Of a stretch of DNA of 8,808 nucleotides, positions 6,117 to 8,808 are shown one piece after another. Within the stretch, counting starts at the first letter, position 1. Every line of letters begins with the position of its first letter. The translations under genes and the position numbers were made by a program. The notes under the pieces were generated by a model. The model ran no database searches. It saw only the letters and a list, made by a program, of their open reading frames with translations, and had not been told where the DNA came from. Origin of the DNA: an uncultured Bacillota bacterium (GTDB lineage: Bacteria; Bacillota; Clostridia; Peptostreptococcales; Anaerovoracaceae); NCBI GenBank assembly GCA_946408315.1, contig CAMJRV010000076.1:1-8808 (forward strand), read 5' to 3'.

Positions 6117-6800
6117 ATGCCTGATTCTGGAGGAATTTTAGGACTGGTTATAAACTCATTCTGGCCTCTGTTTAAAGCGGGATTGGTTGTAACGGTACCT
6201 CTTACTCTGATCTCTTTTGCATTAGGCCTGGCAGGCGCGTTTCTTGTGGCGCTCATGCGTATTTCAAAATTAAAGCCTTTATCGGTTATTGCGGCCGTGT
6301 TTGTTTGGATCATACGGGGAACGCCGCTGATCGTACAACTTTTCGTCATCTTTTACGGCCTTCCGAAGGTGGGAATTGTCTTTACCCCCTTTGTTTCCGC
6401 GGTCATCGGCCTGACCATGAGCCAGAGCGCATATAACTCCGAAGTTATCCGTTCGGCGCTGATTTCCATTTCCAAGGGCCAATGGGAGGCGACAAAGGCA
6501 CTTGGGCTGACGAAGTTTCAGACCATGCGCTACGTCATTGTTCCTCAGGCTGCCCTGGTTGCAGTACCGCCTTTGGGAAATTCCTTTATCAGTCTGCTGA
6601 AGGATACCTCTCTGGTGGCGACGCTGACCGTTGCGGAAATTTTCCAGACAGGCCAGCAGATTACGGCAATCACTTATGAACCGCTCGTGTTGTATCTTGA
6701 AGTGGCATTTGTTTACCTTATTTTCAGCACGGGACTGACCTATCTGCAGCAGTTTGCGGAAAAGAAGCTGGGAAAACACCTTGTGGAGCAGTGCAATTAA
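6117..6800 (+). CDS. Polar amino acid-type ABC transporter permease (HisM/GlnP family)
   Basis: This is an inner-membrane channel subunit of 227 residues. Hydrophobic segments lie near 22-46, 54-79, 87-105, 143-160 and 190-211. The family hallmark RGTPLIVQLF (67-76) and the cytoplasmic EAA loop that contacts the ATPase (EATKALGLTKFQTMRYVIVP, 124-143) are both intact. KDTSLVATLTVAEIF (162-176) is also typical. Only one permease gene is present, so a homodimer with the ATPase encoded at the head of the train is likely. I chose the ATG at 6117 because AAGGAG (6103-6108) lies 8 nt upstream; an in-frame GTG at 6084 falls within a stable stem. It follows the binding-protein gene by 94 nt and precedes uxuB by 24 nt, tying uptake to hexuronate breakdown. 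Confidence 0.94.
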   Translation: MPDSGGILGLVINSFWPLFKAGLVVTVPLTLISFALGLAGAFLVALMRISKLKPLSVIAAVFVWIIRGTPLIVQLFVIFYGLPKVGIVFTPFVSAVIGLTMSQSAYNSEVIRSALISISKGQWEATKALGLTKFQTMRYVIVPQAALVAVPPLGNSFISLLKDTSLVATLTVAEIFQTGQQITAITYEPLVLYLEVAFVYLIFSTGLTYLQQFAEKKLGKHLVEQCN

Positions 6801-6824
6801 CCGGATTTTGATGGGAGGAAAACG

Positions 6825-8438
6825 ATGAAATTGACAAGACAGGGAATCGAAAACAGAGAAGCATGGGAAGCGATTCATGTGGATCTTCCCCGATACGATA
6901 TTGACCGAATCAATGAGAATACAAGGAAAAACCCTGCCTGGGTGCATTTCGGCACCGGAAACATATTTCGGGGATTTCTGGCTCCCATTCAGCAGAAGCT
7001 TCTAAATCAGGGACTTGCGGAGCAGGGAATCGTTGCGGTGAAATCGTCGGATTTTAAGATCATCGACCAGGTTTACACCCCCTATGATAATTTGAGCCTG
7101 CTGGTTCTTATGGAACACGACGGGCAGATGAAAAAGGAAGTCATTGCCTCAATTTCGGAAATCATCAGGGCGGACTGCGGGGATTCGGCGGCCTGGGCCC
7201 ATTTGCGGGACGTCTTTGTCAATCCCTCTCTTCAGATGGTAAGCCTCACCATTACGGAAAAGGGCTACGGGCTGAAGCAGATTGACGGCTCTCTTCTGCC
7301 ATCCGTACTTCAGGAGATAGAAGGCGGACCCCGGTCTGTCCGGCATACCATGTCCATTCTTACGGCAATGCTTTACGAGAGGTTCAAAGCGGGCGGTTTT
7401 CCTATCGCGCTGGTCAGCATGGATAACTGCTCGAAAAATGGAGAGAAGCTTTTTGAGAGCGTTTTTCTGATCGCAGAGAAATGGGAGGAAAAAGGCTTTG
7501 TAGAAAAAGAATTTTTGGATTACCTGCGGGATGAAAACGCCGTTGCTTTTCCATGGACAATGATCGATAAGATTACGCCGAATCCGGCTGGTGAGGTGCA
7601 GCGGATATTGGAAGAGCTGGGCGTTGAAGCTATGAATATTTTAGAAACCAACGGCGGCTCACGGATTGCGCCCTTCGTCAATGCGGAGGTAACGGAATAT
7701 CTGGTTGTGGAAGAGAAATTTCCCAACGGCCGCCCCCCTCTGGAAAAGGCCGGTGTGATTTTTACAGATCGCCTGACCGTTGAGCGTACGGAAAAGATGA
7801 AGGTCGGAACTTGTCTGAACCCTCTTCACACCGCGCTTGCCATCTTTGGATGCCTTCTGGGCTTCCGCTCCATCGCGGAGGAGATGAAGGATCCGGATCT
7901 GGTGGAGCTCATCCGGAGAATTGCCTTTGATGAAGCCATGGCGGTGGTTGTGGACCCCGGCATCATCAGGCCGCAGGACTTTGTGAAAGAGGTCATCGAG
8001 GTGAGATTTCCCAACCCCTTTATTCCCGATACGCCCCAGAGAATTGCTACCGATACCTCTCAGAAGATACCGGTTCGATACGGTAAAACGCTGGAAGCAT
8101 ATTTGGAAAGAAAAGACTTGTCCATTCAGTCTTTGAAATATATACCCCTGGTCTTCGCCGCCTGGTGCAGATATCTGATGGAGGTGGACGATCAGGGCAG
8201 AGAGATGAAAGCCAGCTCAGACCCGCTTCTGAGCCGTCTGCAGCAGCATCTGCAGGGCGTCGCTCTGGGAGATGTGGAGTTTGACCGTGAAAAGCTCCGG
8301 CCCATCCTCAGCAGCAGCTCTATTTTCGGCGTAGACTTATACGAGGCAGGTCTGGCGGAAAAGACGGCGGACATGTTTCAGGACATGATCCGGGAAAAAG
8401 GCGGAGTCAGGAATACTTTGCGGAAAATACTGAAATAA
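6825..8438 (+). CDS. uxuB: D-fructuronate reductase (mannonate oxidoreductase), mannitol dehydrogenase family
   Basis: The enzyme reduces D-fructuronate to D-mannonate with NADH in the cytoplasm, the second step of glucuronate breakdown after isomerisation. At 537 residues it has the usual length of the long-chain polyol dehydrogenase family. The N-terminal Rossmann motif is HFGTGNIFRG (41-50). SMDNCSKNG (198-206) and MIDKITPNP (247-255) match conserved family blocks. The catalytic block KVGTCLNPLH gives K326, N332 and H335. Here Lys and Asn are six residues apart, whereas the E. coli-type block, as I recall it, has five; this may mark a Gram-positive subgroup. GGGAGG lies 6 nt before the ATG. 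A tagaturonate reductase (UxaB) or mannitol dehydrogenase is the alternative, but the uxuA gene next door favours UxuB. Confidence 0.88.
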   Translation: MKLTRQGIENREAWEAIHVDLPRYDIDRINENTRKNPAWVHFGTGNIFRGFLAPIQQKLLNQGLAEQGIVAVKSSDFKIIDQVYTPYDNLSLLVLMEHDGQMKKEVIASISEIIRADCGDSAAWAHLRDVFVNPSLQMVSLTITEKGYGLKQIDGSLLPSVLQEIEGGPRSVRHTMSILTAMLYERFKAGGFPIALVSMDNCSKNGEKLFESVFLIAEKWEEKGFVEKEFLDYLRDENAVAFPWTMIDKITPNPAGEVQRILEELGVEAMNILETNGGSRIAPFVNAEVTEYLVVEEKFPNGRPPLEKAGVIFTDRLTVERTEKMKVGTCLNPLHTALAIFGCLLGFRSIAEEMKDPDLVELIRRIAFDEAMAVVVDPGIIRPQDFVKEVIEVRFPNPFIPDTPQRIATDTSQKIPVRYGKTLEAYLERKDLSIQSLKYIPLVFAAWCRYLMEVDDQGREMKASSDPLLSRLQQHLQGVALGDVEFDREKLRPILSSSSIFGVDLYEAGLAEKTADMFQDMIREKGGVRNTLRKILK

Positions 8439-8459
8439 AGAAAGCGAGAACATAATTTT

Positions 8460-8808
8460 ATGAAAATGACATTCCGATGGTATGGGAGCCATATGGATCC
8501 TATCCCGTTAAAATATATAAAGCAAATCCCAAATATGACAGGCGTTGTCAGCTCTCTGATGGACATTCCCGTCGGAGAACTGTGGCCTATGGAAAGGATT
8601 TTGGCGCTGAAAGAAGAGATCGAAGCCGCAGGGCTTACGCTGGAAGTTATCGAAAGCGTCAATATTCACGAAGACATTAAGCTGGGGCTGCCCGGCAGAG
8701 ACCTGTATATTGAAAATTACATCAAGACAATTGAAAATCTGGGCAAGGCCGGCGTCAAGGTGATCTGCTACAATTTCATGCCGATTTTTGACTGGACCCG
8801 GTCGGATC
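8460..8808 (+). CDS. uxuA: D-mannonate dehydratase, N-terminal part (cut by window edge)
   Basis: The enzyme dehydrates D-mannonate to 2-keto-3-deoxy-D-gluconate, which then enters the kinase and aldolase steps. The first 116 codons are present, out of about 360 in the family. They carry strong family signatures: MKMTFRWYG at the start, [26 protein letters not shown] and [14 protein letters not shown]. The start at 8460 follows the family N-terminus; a second ATG lies at 8466. The ribosome site is weak (GCGAGAA about 9 nt away), unlike the other genes here, so translation may depend on coupling with uxuB, whose stop is 21 nt upstream. The gene runs off the right edge intact as far as visible. 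Confidence 0.95.
   Translation, partial: MKMTFRWYGSHMDPIPLKYIKQIPNMTGVVSSLMDIPVGELWPMERILALKEEIEAAGLTLEVIESVNIHEDIKLGLPGRDLYIENYIKTIENLGKAGVKVICYNFMPIFDWTRSD

Noticed and set aside
8438..8452. Catabolite-responsive (cre-like) site between uxuB and uxuA
   Set aside because: It has the AA-n-CG core and the CA end but two mismatches to the general consensus at informative positions, and its location inside an operon is weak support.

Overview
The window looks like Firmicutes DNA, most likely from an anaerobic clostridial relative. The reasons are the strong purine-rich Shine-Dalgarno sites before almost every gene, a SigA-type promoter, a lipoprotein solute-binding protein with a short Gly/Ser linker, and UxuA/UxuB proteins of the Gram-positive type. 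This is inferred from style and family resemblance; no database search was run.

Layout: the 3' end of an unidentified + strand gene (1-116) converges on a GntR/FCD regulator on the minus strand (138-836). A compact divergent control region (about 837-968) holds a near-consensus + strand promoter, an overlapping minus-strand -10 box, two perfect palindromes and an 11-bp-period direct repeat. A leader of about 170 nt precedes a single + strand gene train that runs off the right edge: an amino-acid-type ABC ATPase, two tandem bicupin paralogues, two tandem TIM-barrel sugar isomerase/epimerase paralogues, a lipoprotein solute-binding protein, an ABC permease, uxuB (fructuronate reductase) and the first 116 codons of uxuA (mannonate dehydratase). 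Gaps between genes are mostly 10-90 nt. No rho-independent terminator is visible, so one operon is likely. A strong 18-bp stem between the binding-protein and permease genes probably sets their expression ratio.

How it may work together: UxuB and UxuA convert D-fructuronate to D-mannonate and then to 2-keto-3-deoxygluconate, the established hexuronate route. The importer, however, belongs to the polar amino acid family, not to a sugar transporter family. Its binding protein keeps the arginine that holds a ligand carboxylate but has Asn where amino-acid binders usually carry the Asp that holds the alpha-ammonium group. This fits a carboxylated, non-amino ligand such as a sugar acid. The second TIM-barrel protein resembles the FrlC (fructoselysine 3-epimerase) group and keeps the expected metal ligands; the first has lost three of four and looks like a pseudoenzyme. 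The two bicupins, about 58% identical, keep a metal-site pattern and could be sugar-acid isomerases. No classical uronate isomerase (UxaC) is present here. The four enzymes between ATPase and binding protein are therefore candidates for an uncharacterised route from an imported acidic sugar, or an Amadori-type conjugate, into fructuronate.
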